Origin: Clostridia bacterium
GTDB taxonomy: Bacteria > Bacillota > Clostridia > Oscillospirales > Acutalibacteraceae
Assembly: GCA_030528905.1 (NCBI GenBank)
Contig: JAUMXZ010000007.1
Span: forward strand, 1 to 33,620
DNA length: 33,620 nt
Direction of reading: 5' to 3'
Part shown: positions 22,617 through 31,057 of the stretch, piece after piece
How positions within the stretch are numbered: the first letter of the stretch is position 1
How the letters are laid out: every line of letters starts with the position of its first letter
Notes under the pieces: generated by a model
The model's database searches: none
Told to the model about the DNA's origin: nothing
What the model saw: the letters and a program-made list of their open reading frames with translations, nothing else
Translations under genes and position numbers: made by a program

Positions 22617-23000
22617 TCATTTGGGGATGGTTTTTATATCTTCGAGGATTTCCACTATATGTGGGAGATCTTTTTTCATCTGAGCCTCTATAGCGGCAAC
22701 TATAGTACCTTCCATCAAAGGGCAGTCCACAAGCTGAACATCACAAGAGAAGTCTGAGCTGTCGATTATTTCTCTTGCGGTAGTAACAGTGCTGCCCATA
22801 TCAGCAATAACGATAACACCGTCTTTACTGTTAGAAAGTTTTGTTATAGCTTTTTTAATTCTTTTTTTACTTGAGCCGAATTTATCTTCATCGGTTCCGC
22901 CGGTAGCAACCACCTTAGCTTTAGGAGCCATATAAAGAGCAAATTCCTCAACACTTTTAGCAATTTTTTTACTATGAGAGATTACAACGATACCAACCAT
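22617..23000 (-). CDS. DhaM-like PTS EIIA phosphocarrier domain protein
   Basis: A 127-residue single EIIA-Man-type domain like DhaM, the subunit that passes phosphate from HPr to the DhaL-bound nucleotide in PTS-dependent dihydroxyacetone kinase. Seen here: GIVVISHSKKIAKSVEEF with the phospho-accepting His9, ATGGTDEDKFGSSKKRIKKAI, GVIVIADMGSTVTTAREI, and CPLMEGTIVAAIEA. No dhaK or dhaL gene is next to it; the neighbour is the DUF212 membrane protein gene, 48 bases upstream. It may serve a kinase encoded elsewhere or be regulatory. ATG 23000 has GAGG seven bases before it. Domain is sure; partner unknown. Confidence 0.88.
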   Translation of the reverse strand: MVGIVVISHSKKIAKSVEEFALYMAPKAKVVATGGTDEDKFGSSKKRIKKAITKLSNSKDGVIVIADMGSTVTTAREIIDSSDFSCDVQLVDCPLMEGTIVAAIEAQMKKDLPHIVEILEDIKTIPK

Positions 23001-23048
23001 TTCATTACCTCAACGACTATTGAATTATAAAACACAATTACTTGGTGT

Positions 23049-23462
23049 TCAGAAGCAAAACAAAGAGAAGAAAACACCCACACCTACTCCGAGGATAAGA
23101 CCGCCGATGACTTCAAGAGGGGTATGTCCCAAGATTTCTCTGAGGGCTTCATTTTTAGATTCATCATCAAGTAATTGATTGATTTTTTTGGCTTGCAGGC
23201 CGACAGCACGACGCACACCGACAGCATCATACATAACTATACAAGCGTTAACAGAAGCCAAAGCAAAGAAAGGGCTTTCAAATCCATAGAGCAGACCTAT
23301 TTGTATAGCTAAAGAAGACACAAGGGCAGTATGAGAGCTGGGCATTCCACCGGAGGAGAAGAAGTCATAGAGAGTTAATTTTTTCTTTTTTATGAATATA
23401 AACAAAACCTTTAAAACCTGAGCTAAAAACCAAGCTCCGACAGAAACAAAAAGAATTTGCAA
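23049..23462 (-). CDS. DUF212/YuiD divergent PAP2-family membrane protein
   Basis: A 137-residue membrane protein with about four hydrophobic segments. It matches the divergent PAP2 (acid phosphatase/vanadium haloperoxidase-related) family: SSGGMPSSHTALVSSLAIQIGL, containing the G-G-M-P-S-S-H core, then YDAVGVRRAVGLQA and a late LGHTPLEVIGGLILGVGVGV. PAP2 relatives act on lipid phosphates, but the activity of this subgroup is not established. The start is TTG 23462, eight bases after AAAGGAG. It has its own strong promoter, divergent from the rsmH promoter, and probably drives the DhaM-like gene too. Confidence 0.9.
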   Translation of the reverse strand: MQILFVSVGAWFLAQVLKVLFIFIKKKKLTLYDFFSSGGMPSSHTALVSSLAIQIGLLYGFESPFFALASVNACIVMYDAVGVRRAVGLQAKKINQLLDDESKNEALREILGHTPLEVIGGLILGVGVGVFFSLFCF

Positions 23463-23498
23463 ATTGAAATTCTCCTTTCAACGAATTCATTCCAATAC

Positions 23499-23527
23499 AT
23501 TATAAACGATATTTATTATATTTTCAA
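23499..23527 (-). promoter_or_regulatory. Sigma-A promoter of the DUF212 gene
   Basis: On the minus strand, TTGAAA (23527-23522), a 17-base spacer and a perfect TATAAT (23504-23499). Confidence 0.8.
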
Positions 23528-23598
23528 GATATAAACAAACAAATAGAAATTTTTTTAAATTATATTGTTATAAAGAGAGTTATTTACAATTAAAAGAC

Positions 23599-23627
23599 TT
23601 GATTTATTGGGATAAAAATAATATAAT
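23599..23627 (+). promoter_or_regulatory. Sigma-A promoter of the division and cell-wall cluster
   Basis: TTGATT at 23599-23604, a 17-base spacer and a perfect TATAAT at 23622-23627. Transcription would start near 23634, about 80 bases before the rsmH start, which rules out a start codon at 23628. Confidence 0.8.
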
Positions 23628-23714
23628 TTGAAAATAAGTAAGTGTAATGATAACTGTTATAAAGAGGTTAGGGTAAAGTCGAGTATAGAAATTCTTTTCA
23701 AAGAGGTAATGATT

Positions 23715-24641
23715 GTGGATTTTGTTCATATACCGGTACTATTAAATGAAAGTATTAAAGCGTTAGATATAAAGCCGGATGGCAAATATCTTGATGCGAC
23801 AATGGGTGGCGCAGGTCACTCTGAGCAAATTGCTAAACTGCTGACTACGGGCAGGCTGTTCTCTGTGGACAAGGACCCTGATGCGATAGCAGCGGGTAGC
23901 AAGAGGCTTAAAAAGTATAGCTGTGTGACGATAATAGAAAGCGACTTTTCTCAGGTGCATAACCACAAAGACAAATATGATATAACAGATTTAGACGGAA
24001 TACTTATGGACTTGGGTGTGTCGTCTCATCAGCTTGATACTCCGGAAAGAGGATTTTCATATCACAACGATGCTTTTTTGGATATGAGAATGAGTAAATC
24101 AGGAGTAAGTGCGTATGACCTTATCAATAATTTAGAGAAGGATGAGATAAGCAGAATTTTATTTGAATATGCAGAAGAGAGCTTTGCAGGAAAGATAGCT
24201 CGGAATATAGTGGAGTACAGGAAGAAAAAAGCGATAGAAACAACAGGTGAGCTTGTTGAGATTATTAAAAATTCGCTTCCTGAAAAGGTGAAAAGGAAAG
24301 AAAAGCATCCGGCAAGAAAGACCTTTCAGGCTTTAAGAATAGCTGTTAATGACGAAATGGGCGTTTTGGAAAGAGGTCTTGACAGTCTTTTTTCACTCTT
24401 AAAGCCGCAGGGACGCTTAGCGGTAATAAGCTTTCATTCAATAGAGGATAGAATAGTAAAAAGAAAGATGGCCTACTGGGCAAAACCGTGTGTGTGTCCG
24501 CCGAGTTTTCCGATATGCGTTTGCGATAAGGAGAAGACAGCAAAGCTAATAAGCAGAAAGCCTATTGTGGCCGGTGATGACGAGCTTAGCCAAAACAGCC
24601 GCAGCAGAAGTGCAAAACTGAGAGTGTGTGAGAAGATTTAA
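23715..24641 (+). CDS. rsmH: 16S rRNA m4C1402 methyltransferase RsmH
   Basis: A 308-residue SAM-dependent enzyme that N4-methylates C1402 of 16S rRNA. Motifs: HIPVLLNESI, LDATMGGAGHSEQIA (SAM-binding loop), DGILMDLGVSSHQLDTPERGFSYH, HPARKTFQALRIAVNDEM and AVISFHSIEDRIVKRKM. A CVCPPSFPICVC cluster near the end is usual in Firmicutes. The frame extends upstream to 23628, but that lies at the promoter; GTG 23715 is seven bases after AAAGAGGT and gives the family's normal N-terminus MDFVHIPVLL. First gene of the cluster; mraZ is not in front of it. Confidence 0.95.
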   Translation: MDFVHIPVLLNESIKALDIKPDGKYLDATMGGAGHSEQIAKLLTTGRLFSVDKDPDAIAAGSKRLKKYSCVTIIESDFSQVHNHKDKYDITDLDGILMDLGVSSHQLDTPERGFSYHNDAFLDMRMSKSGVSAYDLINNLEKDEISRILFEYAEESFAGKIARNIVEYRKKKAIETTGELVEIIKNSLPEKVKRKEKHPARKTFQALRIAVNDEMGVLERGLDSLFSLLKPQGRLAVISFHSIEDRIVKRKMAYWAKPCVCPPSFPICVCDKEKTAKLISRKPIVAGDDELSQNSRSRSAKLRVCEKI

Positions 24642-24687
24642 GTTGATTCTTTCAAAATGAGAGATGTGTATTTAGAGGTGATATAAA

Positions 24688-25173
24688 ATGAGTGAGAATC
24701 GCGCATATGATTTTTCATTATTTGAAGAACATGAAAAACAAAATGAAAGAAAAGAAACCAATAAGACAATAAAATTAGATGAAGAACAGCTACTTAAAAA
24801 CCAGCGTATAAAATATAAGCCGGCAGCTGTAATAGGTATGATATGTTTAGCATTGATAACAGTTGCAGTGATAAGCTCGTCTATTGTAGGACAAGTAAGA
24901 TTAACAGAGCTTACATCTGAGATAAATGCACTTGAAGCACAGTATGAGGAGAGTAAGAGTGTCTATACGCAGCTTGAAATGCAGGTAGAAACAAAGCTTT
25001 CTCTTGATAAAATAGAAGAATATACGACACAGCAACTAAATATGGATCAGCTTAAAAATTCACAGATAACATATGTAAATCTTTCAGATGGAGATGCAGT
25101 TTTGGTCAAAAGTGAGCCGGATGCTATATGGATCGCGGCAATAAAGGAAGCAATTTCCAATTTTATGTCATAA
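24688..25173 (+). CDS. ftsL: FtsL-like cell division protein
   Basis: A 161-residue bitopic protein between rsmH and the PBP gene, where ftsL is found in Firmicutes. A charged cytoplasmic head (~1-45) is followed by one membrane helix (~46-68) and a coiled-coil stretch (~70-108). The end has the FtsL pattern LDKIEEYTTQQLNMDQLKNSQITYVNL (residues about 109-135). FtsL forms the septal FtsQLB complex that activates FtsW-PBP synthesis. Sequence identity in this family is always low, so the call rests on position and topology. Confidence 0.82.
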   Translation: MSENRAYDFSLFEEHEKQNERKETNKTIKLDEEQLLKNQRIKYKPAAVIGMICLALITVAVISSSIVGQVRLTELTSEINALEAQYEESKSVYTQLEMQVETKLSLDKIEEYTTQQLNMDQLKNSQITYVNLSDGDAVLVKSEPDAIWIAAIKEAISNFMS

Positions 25174-25211
25174 CGGATAGGCCTGAAAAATAGATATTAT
25201 TAGACGGAGGT

Positions 25212-25246
25212 AAATTAAGAGTTAAGTTACTTAACTCTTAATTTTT
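25212..25246 (+). terminator. A+T-rich hairpin with T run between ftsL and the PBP gene
   Basis: AAATTAAGAGTTAAG (25212-25226) pairs perfectly with CTTAACTCTTAATTT (25230-25244) around a three-base loop, ending in TTTTT. It has the form of an intrinsic terminator or attenuator inside the cluster, just before the PBP ribosome site AAGGAGGG. Confidence 0.6.
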
Positions 25247-25262
25247 GATAAAGGAGGGTTTT

Positions 25263-27497
25263 ATGTCAAAGGGAACAACTGTCAGAATGTGGCGACGCAC
25301 AGCAATAATGCTTGGAATAATTTTAGTAATAGGATTCGGCACATTGATAATCGGACTTTTCAAACTACAGATAATAGATGGTAATTCTCTTTATCAAATG
25401 GCAGCAGAGCAGCAGTTAAATGATACGAAAATAGAGGCAAAACGCGGAACGATATATGACTGTAATATGAAGCCGCTTGCGATAAGTGCAACTGTTTGGG
25501 ATGTTGTTTTAGAGCCTGCATACATAACAACAGAGGAAGAAAAAGCGCTTATTTCAAACGCATTGGCAGAAATCTTATCAATGGACAGTCAGGAGATAAG
25601 AGATAAGATAGAGAAAAATTCAAAATCTTATTATTGCATAATAAAGAAGAAAATCGAGGTGCAGCAAAGAGATGCGATACTTGAATTTGAAAGCAATAAT
25701 AATATAACACAGGGAATAAGGCTTATTGAGAGCAACAAAAGATACTATCCATATGGTTCTTTTGCATCAAGATTGATAGGTTTTACAGGAAACGATGCCC
25801 AAGGTTTGTCGGGTTTGGAAAATTATTATAACGATTCCCTGTCAGGAATAGAAGGAAGAATGGTAACGGCAAGAAATGCAATAGGAACAGATATGCCGTT
25901 TGAGTATGAGCAGATGGTTCCGGCAACAGACGGATATAGCTTAGTGCTCACAATAGATGAAGTTATCCAGCATTTTCTTGAGAAAAGCCTGGAAGAAGGA
26001 ATAGCTGCCAATGATGTAAGAAACGGTGCTACGGCGATTATGATGGATGTAAATACCGGAGCGATACTCGGAATGGCAGTAAAAGACAAATATGACTTTG
26101 ACTTAAACAATCCCTATGAAATAGCAGATCCGGATATAAAAGCAGAGATAGAAGCATTACCGGAGGAACAACAGGGCGAACAAACAACAAATGCTTTGAT
26201 GAAACAGTGGAGAAACAAGGCAGTAAGTGATACTTATTATCCGGGTTCTGTTTTTAAAATGGTTACAGCATCAATGTGTTTGCAGGAATCTTTGTACAAT
26301 GAAGACAGTATGTTTGTGTGCGGAGGATCTATAAGAGTGGGAAGCCACGATATAGGCTGTCACTACAGAGCAGGACACGGCTCAGAGAATTTTGTAAGAG
26401 CCTTATGTAACTCCTGTAACCCGGCATTTGCAACAATGGGCTTAACTTTGGGTAATGATAAGTTTTATCAGTATTATTCAGCATTTGGATTTTCCGAAAG
26501 AACGGGAATTGATTTACCCGGTGAAGCAGAAGACATATTTTTCAGCAAAGATGGAACAATGAGCGAAACAGACTTAGCTGTAGCATCATTTGGACAGAAC
26601 TTCAGTATAACACCGATACAGATGTTAACAGCAGCCGCAGCAATAGCAAACGGTGGAAATCTTGTTACTCCGCACGTAGTGGAAAAAGTCGTAGATAATG
26701 CGGGTAATATAATCAGTACAGCATCAACACATTCAAAAAGACAGGTTATTTCAAAAGATGTCTCAGACCGTATGTGCGCAATACTTCAGCAAAATGCAAT
26801 AGACGGTTCGGGCGCAAACGGATATATAGAAGGCTACAGGATAGCAGGTAAGACAGGAACATCTGAAAAAATAGCAGACTATAACGAAACCGGAGTAATG
26901 ACATATATAGCTTCTTATTGTGGATTTGCACCGGCAGATAATCCTCAAGTGGCAATGCTTGTCTATTACGACAACCCGCAGGGCGGAAATTATTACGGAG
27001 CAATGGTAGCAGCGCCTACATTTAAAAGTGCGATGCAGGAGATACTGCCGTATCTCGGTGTTGAAAAACAATATACCGATGAGGAGCTTGAAGAAGTAGA
27101 TATAAAAACTCCGAATGTTATGGGTAAGGATTTGCAAACAGCAATAAGTGACATAATAAATAACGGACTTAATTATGTTGTAAACGGATCAGGCAGCACT
27201 GTTGTGGCACAGATTCCGAAAACTACTCAGTCAATACCAAGAGGCGGAAAGGTTATATTGTATACAGACCAGGCATCATATGATGCGGCAGCAAAGGTTG
27301 CAGTACCGAATTTTGTTAATATGACAATGGCACAGGTTAACGAGCTGGGTATGAGTTCTAACTTGAATATAAGCATATCCGGGTCAAGTTTGTCAGGAGA
27401 TGTGGTCTCAGTAAAACAGAGCATACCGGAAGGAACACAGGTAGAGCCGGGTACGGTTGTTACAGTAACATTTGCAGCAAGAGACAGCGTACTTTAA
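25263..27497 (+). CDS. Class B penicillin-binding protein with two PASTA domains (SpoVD/FtsI type)
   Basis: A 744-residue membrane-anchored transpeptidase that cross-links septal or spore peptidoglycan. A signal anchor (~12-36) precedes the PBP dimerisation domain (AKRGTIYDCNMKPLA). The transpeptidase domain holds SVFK (active Ser329), SCN in CNSCNPAF and KTGTSEK (Lys530). Two PASTA domains form the C-terminus (about 615-670 and 675-744), each beginning with a PNV/PNF segment. PASTA-tailed class B PBPs in dcw clusters are SpoVD or PBP2X types; which role applies here is open. ATG 25263 follows AAGGAGGG. The frame extends to TTG 25245, but that is upstream of the ribosome site. Confidence 0.94.
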   Translation: MSKGTTVRMWRRTAIMLGIILVIGFGTLIIGLFKLQIIDGNSLYQMAAEQQLNDTKIEAKRGTIYDCNMKPLAISATVWDVVLEPAYITTEEEKALISNALAEILSMDSQEIRDKIEKNSKSYYCIIKKKIEVQQRDAILEFESNNNITQGIRLIESNKRYYPYGSFASRLIGFTGNDAQGLSGLENYYNDSLSGIEGRMVTARNAIGTDMPFEYEQMVPATDGYSLVLTIDEVIQHFLEKSLEEGIAANDVRNGATAIMMDVNTGAILGMAVKDKYDFDLNNPYEIADPDIKAEIEALPEEQQGEQTTNALMKQWRNKAVSDTYYPGSVFKMVTASMCLQESLYNEDSMFVCGGSIRVGSHDIGCHYRAGHGSENFVRALCNSCNPAFATMGLTLGNDKFYQYYSAFGFSERTGIDLPGEAEDIFFSKDGTMSETDLAVASFGQNFSITPIQMLTAAAAIANGGNLVTPHVVEKVVDNAGNIISTASTHSKRQVISKDVSDRMCAILQQNAIDGSGANGYIEGYRIAGKTGTSEKIADYNETGVMTYIASYCGFAPADNPQVAMLVYYDNPQGGNYYGAMVAAPTFKSAMQEILPYLGVEKQYTDEELEEVDIKTPNVMGKDLQTAISDIINNGLNYVVNGSGSTVVAQIPKTTQSIPRGGKVILYTDQASYDAAAKVAVPNFVNMTMAQVNELGMSSNLNISISGSSLSGDVVSVKQSIPEGTQVEPGTVVTVTFAARDSVL

Positions 27498-27550
27498 AAC
27501 ATTTATATTTTCATAAGATTTTAAAAAGCTGAAAAGGAGTTTTGAGGAAA

Positions 27551-28570
27551 ATGGAAGGAATATGGATATTTATTGCGGCGGTAATTTCATTTATCATAGC
27601 ATCATTATCAGGAATAAAGCTGATACCCTTGCTGCATAAGTTAAAATATGGCCAAACGATATTGGAAATAGGACCGTCGTGGCATAAAGATAAGCAGGGT
27701 ACACCGACAATGGGAGGCATTATGTTTATAATTTCCTCAATAGTCAGTGCGCTGATATGTATACCGCTTTACTATATTTTTTCAACAGGGCCAAGTGAAA
27801 TAACCGTAGCCCCGATACTTGTTAACACAAAAATTATAGCAGGAGTTGTAATGGCACTTTGTTACGGAGTAATCGGATTTTTTGATGACTATATAAAAGT
27901 TGTCAAAAGAAGGAATATGGGGTTAAGCGCAAAACAAAAACTTATATTGCAATTTTTAGTAGCGGCGGCATATCTTGCAACGCTATATATATCGGGATCA
28001 ACATCAAAAACAATAATCCCGTTTATAGGATATGTAGACTTAGGGATATTTTACTGGATTATAGCTGCAATAGTAATAGTAGGGTTTGTAAATGCAACAA
28101 ACTTAACAGACGGAATAGATGGCCTTAACGGTTCTGTGACATTTTTTGCAGCAGCATTTTTAATGATGATAGCAAGTTATATAGGAATAGAGGGAATAAG
28201 CATACTCTCAGCAACTTTAGCCGGCGGCTGTTTAGGATATCTTGTATGGAATTTTCATCCGGCAAAAGTATTTATGGGAGATACAGGTTCTTTGTTCATA
28301 GGCGGATTTTTATGTGCGTTAGCATTTGGACTTGACATACCAATAATACTGATACCGATAGGAATTGTTTATATAATAGAGATGTTCTCAGTTATCCTTC
28401 AGGTAAGCTACTTTAAAATAACAAAGGGCAAACGACTTTTTAAAATGAGTCCGATACATCATCATTTTGAGATGTGCGGATGGAATGAGATAAAGATATG
28501 TATAGTGGCAAGTATGGTTACTGTTGTTATGGGAGTAGGATCGTTGTTTATGGTATTGTTTGGAGTATAG
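27551..28570 (+). CDS. mraY: Phospho-N-acetylmuramoyl-pentapeptide transferase MraY
   Basis: A ten-helix membrane enzyme of 339 residues that makes lipid I from UDP-MurNAc-pentapeptide and undecaprenyl phosphate. Catalytic motifs are complete: KQGTPTMGG, FFDDYIKV (Asp pair), NATNLTDGIDGLNG, FMGDTGS and SPIHHHFE. The ribosome site AAGGAG (27534-27539) is two bases from TTG 27542 and eleven from ATG 27551; I favour the ATG, which gives a normal MraY N-terminus. It follows the PBP gene by about 50 bases, with no murE or murF between as many clusters have. Confidence 0.96.
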   Translation: MEGIWIFIAAVISFIIASLSGIKLIPLLHKLKYGQTILEIGPSWHKDKQGTPTMGGIMFIISSIVSALICIPLYYIFSTGPSEITVAPILVNTKIIAGVVMALCYGVIGFFDDYIKVVKRRNMGLSAKQKLILQFLVAAAYLATLYISGSTSKTIIPFIGYVDLGIFYWIIAAIVIVGFVNATNLTDGIDGLNGSVTFFAAAFLMMIASYIGIEGISILSATLAGGCLGYLVWNFHPAKVFMGDTGSLFIGGFLCALAFGLDIPIILIPIGIVYIIEMFSVILQVSYFKITKGKRLFKMSPIHHHFEMCGWNEIKICIVASMVTVVMGVGSLFMVLFGV

Positions 28571-28595
28571 CCTCAGCACAAGAAGGAGGAAAATT

Positions 28596-29810
28596 TTGAA
28601 CAGCAAAAGTAATCAGGGAAAGAAGACATCTTCATTGTCAGGAACGCACAATATTAGCGGGATGAAGAAAAGAAGTCATAAGAAATTCAGAATGTTCTCC
28701 ATAAGGGCAGGACTTGACTTACCGTTTTTGATAATAGTTTTGGTTTTAGTAGCAACAGGTCTTGTAATGTTATTTTCAGCAAGCTATGCTAATGCTTACT
28801 ACCTGTATGGAGATAGTTATTATTTTATAAAAAGCCAGTTACCTATGGCGATTTTTGGAATAGCGGGTATGATATTTGTATCGTATTTTGATTATCACCA
28901 TCTTCACAAATTTGCATTGTTGTCAGTGGCATTATCGTTTGTACTTTTAGTATTGGTTCTGTTTATGCCGGCTGTTAATGATGTTCACAGATGGGTACAG
29001 TTAGGAAGCTTTTCATTTCAGGCCTCTGAAATAACAAAGTTTGCAGTAGTGCTATTCTTTGCACATAGCATATCAGTAAACTTCAAGAAGATGGGTACAT
29101 TTAAGTATGGAATTTTACCATATATGTGTTTGCTTATTCCGACGATAATACTTCTGCTTTTGGAGCCGCATATATCCTGTGTTGTAATTGTGGTAACACT
29201 TGCGGTAATAATGCTTTTTATAGGCGGAGTAAAGCTCAGATGGTTTGCATTAGCCCTTATTGTGTTATTGGTAGCAGCATATATACTCTATGCAGCAGGA
29301 AAATTTGGTTATGCAAACACAAGAATAATGGGTTGGCTTGACCCGTTTAATAAGGATATATGGCAAGAGACCTGGCAGACGAGAAATTCGCTGTATGCAA
29401 TAGGTTCAGGCGGATTACTCGGCTTAGGACTTGGTAATTCAAGACAGAAGTATTTATATTTACCTGAGCCGCAAAATGACTTTATCTTTGCGGTTGTATG
29501 TGAAGAATTAGGATTTATAGGCGCAGTGATAATACTGCTGCTTTTTGCACTGCTTGTGTGGAGAGGAATAACGATATCAATAAGATCAAAAGATAAATTC
29601 GGGTCACTTTTAGGAATAGGTTTAACAGTTCAGGTAGGACTGCAGGCGGTACTTAATGTTGGAGTTGTAACGAATATTTTACCGAATACCGGAATAAGTT
29701 TACCGTTTTTCAGTCACGGAGGAACCTCTCTTATAATACTGTTGCTTGAAATGGGAGTAGTTCTTTCGATATCAAGAACATCGCGAATAGAAAAAGCATT
29801 TGCAACATAG
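28596..29810 (+). CDS. ftsW: SEDS-family peptidoglycan glycosyltransferase FtsW
   Basis: A 404-residue polytopic SEDS protein polymerising lipid II at the septum with its partner PBP. The basic cytoplasmic head (~1-45, many Lys, Arg and Ser) precedes about ten membrane helices. Motifs: LVATGLVMLFSASY, DVHRWVQLG, SEITKFAVVLF, the large loop with TRNSLYAIGSGGLLGLGLGNS and PEPQNDFIFAVVCEELGF, and NTGISLPFFSHGGTSLI. The start is TTG 28596, six bases after AGAAGGAGGA; the frame overlaps mraY further up, but has no ribosome site there. Position next to mraY and murG argues for FtsW rather than RodA. Confidence 0.94.
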   Translation: MNSKSNQGKKTSSLSGTHNISGMKKRSHKKFRMFSIRAGLDLPFLIIVLVLVATGLVMLFSASYANAYYLYGDSYYFIKSQLPMAIFGIAGMIFVSYFDYHHLHKFALLSVALSFVLLVLVLFMPAVNDVHRWVQLGSFSFQASEITKFAVVLFFAHSISVNFKKMGTFKYGILPYMCLLIPTIILLLLEPHISCVVIVVTLAVIMLFIGGVKLRWFALALIVLLVAAYILYAAGKFGYANTRIMGWLDPFNKDIWQETWQTRNSLYAIGSGGLLGLGLGNSRQKYLYLPEPQNDFIFAVVCEELGFIGAVIILLLFALLVWRGITISIRSKDKFGSLLGIGLTVQVGLQAVLNVGVVTNILPNTGISLPFFSHGGTSLIILLLEMGVVLSISRTSRIEKAFAT

Positions 29811-29860
29811 GTATAAAAATGCTTATCGAATAAATTTATTTACTTGAGGAAGGTGTTTGA

Positions 29861-30982
29861 GTGAGAATTTTAATCAGCGGAGGCGGCACAGCAGGACATA
29901 TAAATCCTGCACTTGCAATAATAGGATATGCAAGGAAAATGGAAGAAGATTTAGAAGTGCTGTATGTAGGAAAAGTTGACGGTATGGAGCAAAGATTAGT
30001 AACTAAAGCAGGATATAATATGGAAACAATAGAAATATCAGGTTTTAGCAGAAAGATAACTCCCAAAGGATTAAGACATAATATAAAAACACTGAAGCTT
30101 ATAAATGAATCACAGAAGAAGTCACAGAAGATAATAGAAGATTTTGATCCGGATATTTGCATAGGAACCGGAGGGTATGTAAGCGGACCTGTGATAAAGC
30201 AGGCTCAGAAGATGAATATACCAACGCTGATTCACGAGCAAAACGCATTTCCGGGAGTAACCAATAAAATGCTGTCAAGAAAAGCCTCTGTAGTGATGTT
30301 AGCAGTAGAAGATGCAAGACAATATATGTCGCCTAAGGCAACCTTTGAAGTAGTAGGAAATCCGCTAAGGCAGGATATATTGAGAGCAGACAAACAAAAG
30401 GCAAGAGAAAAATTAGGGCTTGATGAAAGACCGGTCATTTTGTCATTTGGAGGCAGCTTAGGAGCAAGAGCGATAAATGAAGCTATGGCAGAGGTAATAA
30501 AAAAGACCTGCAAAGATGACGAATACCAGCATATACACGGATATGGACAGTATGGCAAATGGTTTGAAAAACGCTTGAAAGAATCAGGCGTAGACATAAA
30601 AGCGCACAAAAATCTTATGATAAATGAGTATATAAACAATATGTCAGACTGTATGGCGGCAGCAGACTTGGTTATATGTCGCTCAGGAGCAATAACAATA
30701 AGTGAGCTGCAGGCTATGAAGAAGGCGTCAATTCTTATTCCGTCGCCGAATGTAGCGGAAAATCATCAGTACCATAATGCAATGGCACTTGTAAACAGAC
30801 AGGCTGCAGATATTTTAGAAGAGAAGAACCTGACAGGGAAGGCTCTTTATGAAAAAATCGAAAATATATTATCAGATAAGAAACTGCTCAAACGATTAGG
30901 CGAGAATGCAGGAGAAATGGCGATACTTGATTCAAATGAGAGAATATATAACATTATAAAAAGAGAAAGCCTGAAAAGATAG
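29861..30982 (+). CDS. murG: UDP-GlcNAc--lipid I N-acetylglucosaminyltransferase MurG
   Basis: A 373-residue GT-B enzyme turning lipid I into lipid II on the inner face of the membrane. It begins ILISGGGTAGHINPALAI (the glycine-rich lipid I-binding loop), then GTGGYVSGPV, IHEQNAFPGVTNK, LSFGGSLGARAINEAM, and the donor site with CRSGAITISELQAMKK and PSPNVAENHQYHNA. Length is typical. GTG 29861 follows GAGGAAGGTG. It is 50 bases after ftsW in the same transcript. Confidence 0.97.
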   Translation: MRILISGGGTAGHINPALAIIGYARKMEEDLEVLYVGKVDGMEQRLVTKAGYNMETIEISGFSRKITPKGLRHNIKTLKLINESQKKSQKIIEDFDPDICIGTGGYVSGPVIKQAQKMNIPTLIHEQNAFPGVTNKMLSRKASVVMLAVEDARQYMSPKATFEVVGNPLRQDILRADKQKAREKLGLDERPVILSFGGSLGARAINEAMAEVIKKTCKDDEYQHIHGYGQYGKWFEKRLKESGVDIKAHKNLMINEYINNMSDCMAAADLVICRSGAITISELQAMKKASILIPSPNVAENHQYHNAMALVNRQAADILEEKNLTGKALYEKIENILSDKKLLKRLGENAGEMAILDSNERIYNIIKRESLKR

Positions 30983-30989
30983 AATAAAT

Positions 30990-31045
30990 TTTCACCTAAA
31001 ATATAAATATAACATAATATATGCTATAAATTATTTCAGGTGAAA
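30990..31045 (+). promoter_or_regulatory. Stem-loop in the murG-murA gap
   Basis: TTTCACCTAAAATA (30990-31003) pairs with TATTTCAGGTGAAA (31032-31045), 13 of 14 positions, around an A+T-rich loop with an extended -10-like TGCTATAAA (31022-31030). The right arm ends at the murA ribosome site. It may regulate translation or mark an internal promoter; it lacks a T run, so it is not an ordinary terminator. Confidence 0.45.
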
Positions 31046-31057
31046 GGGTGATGGCAC

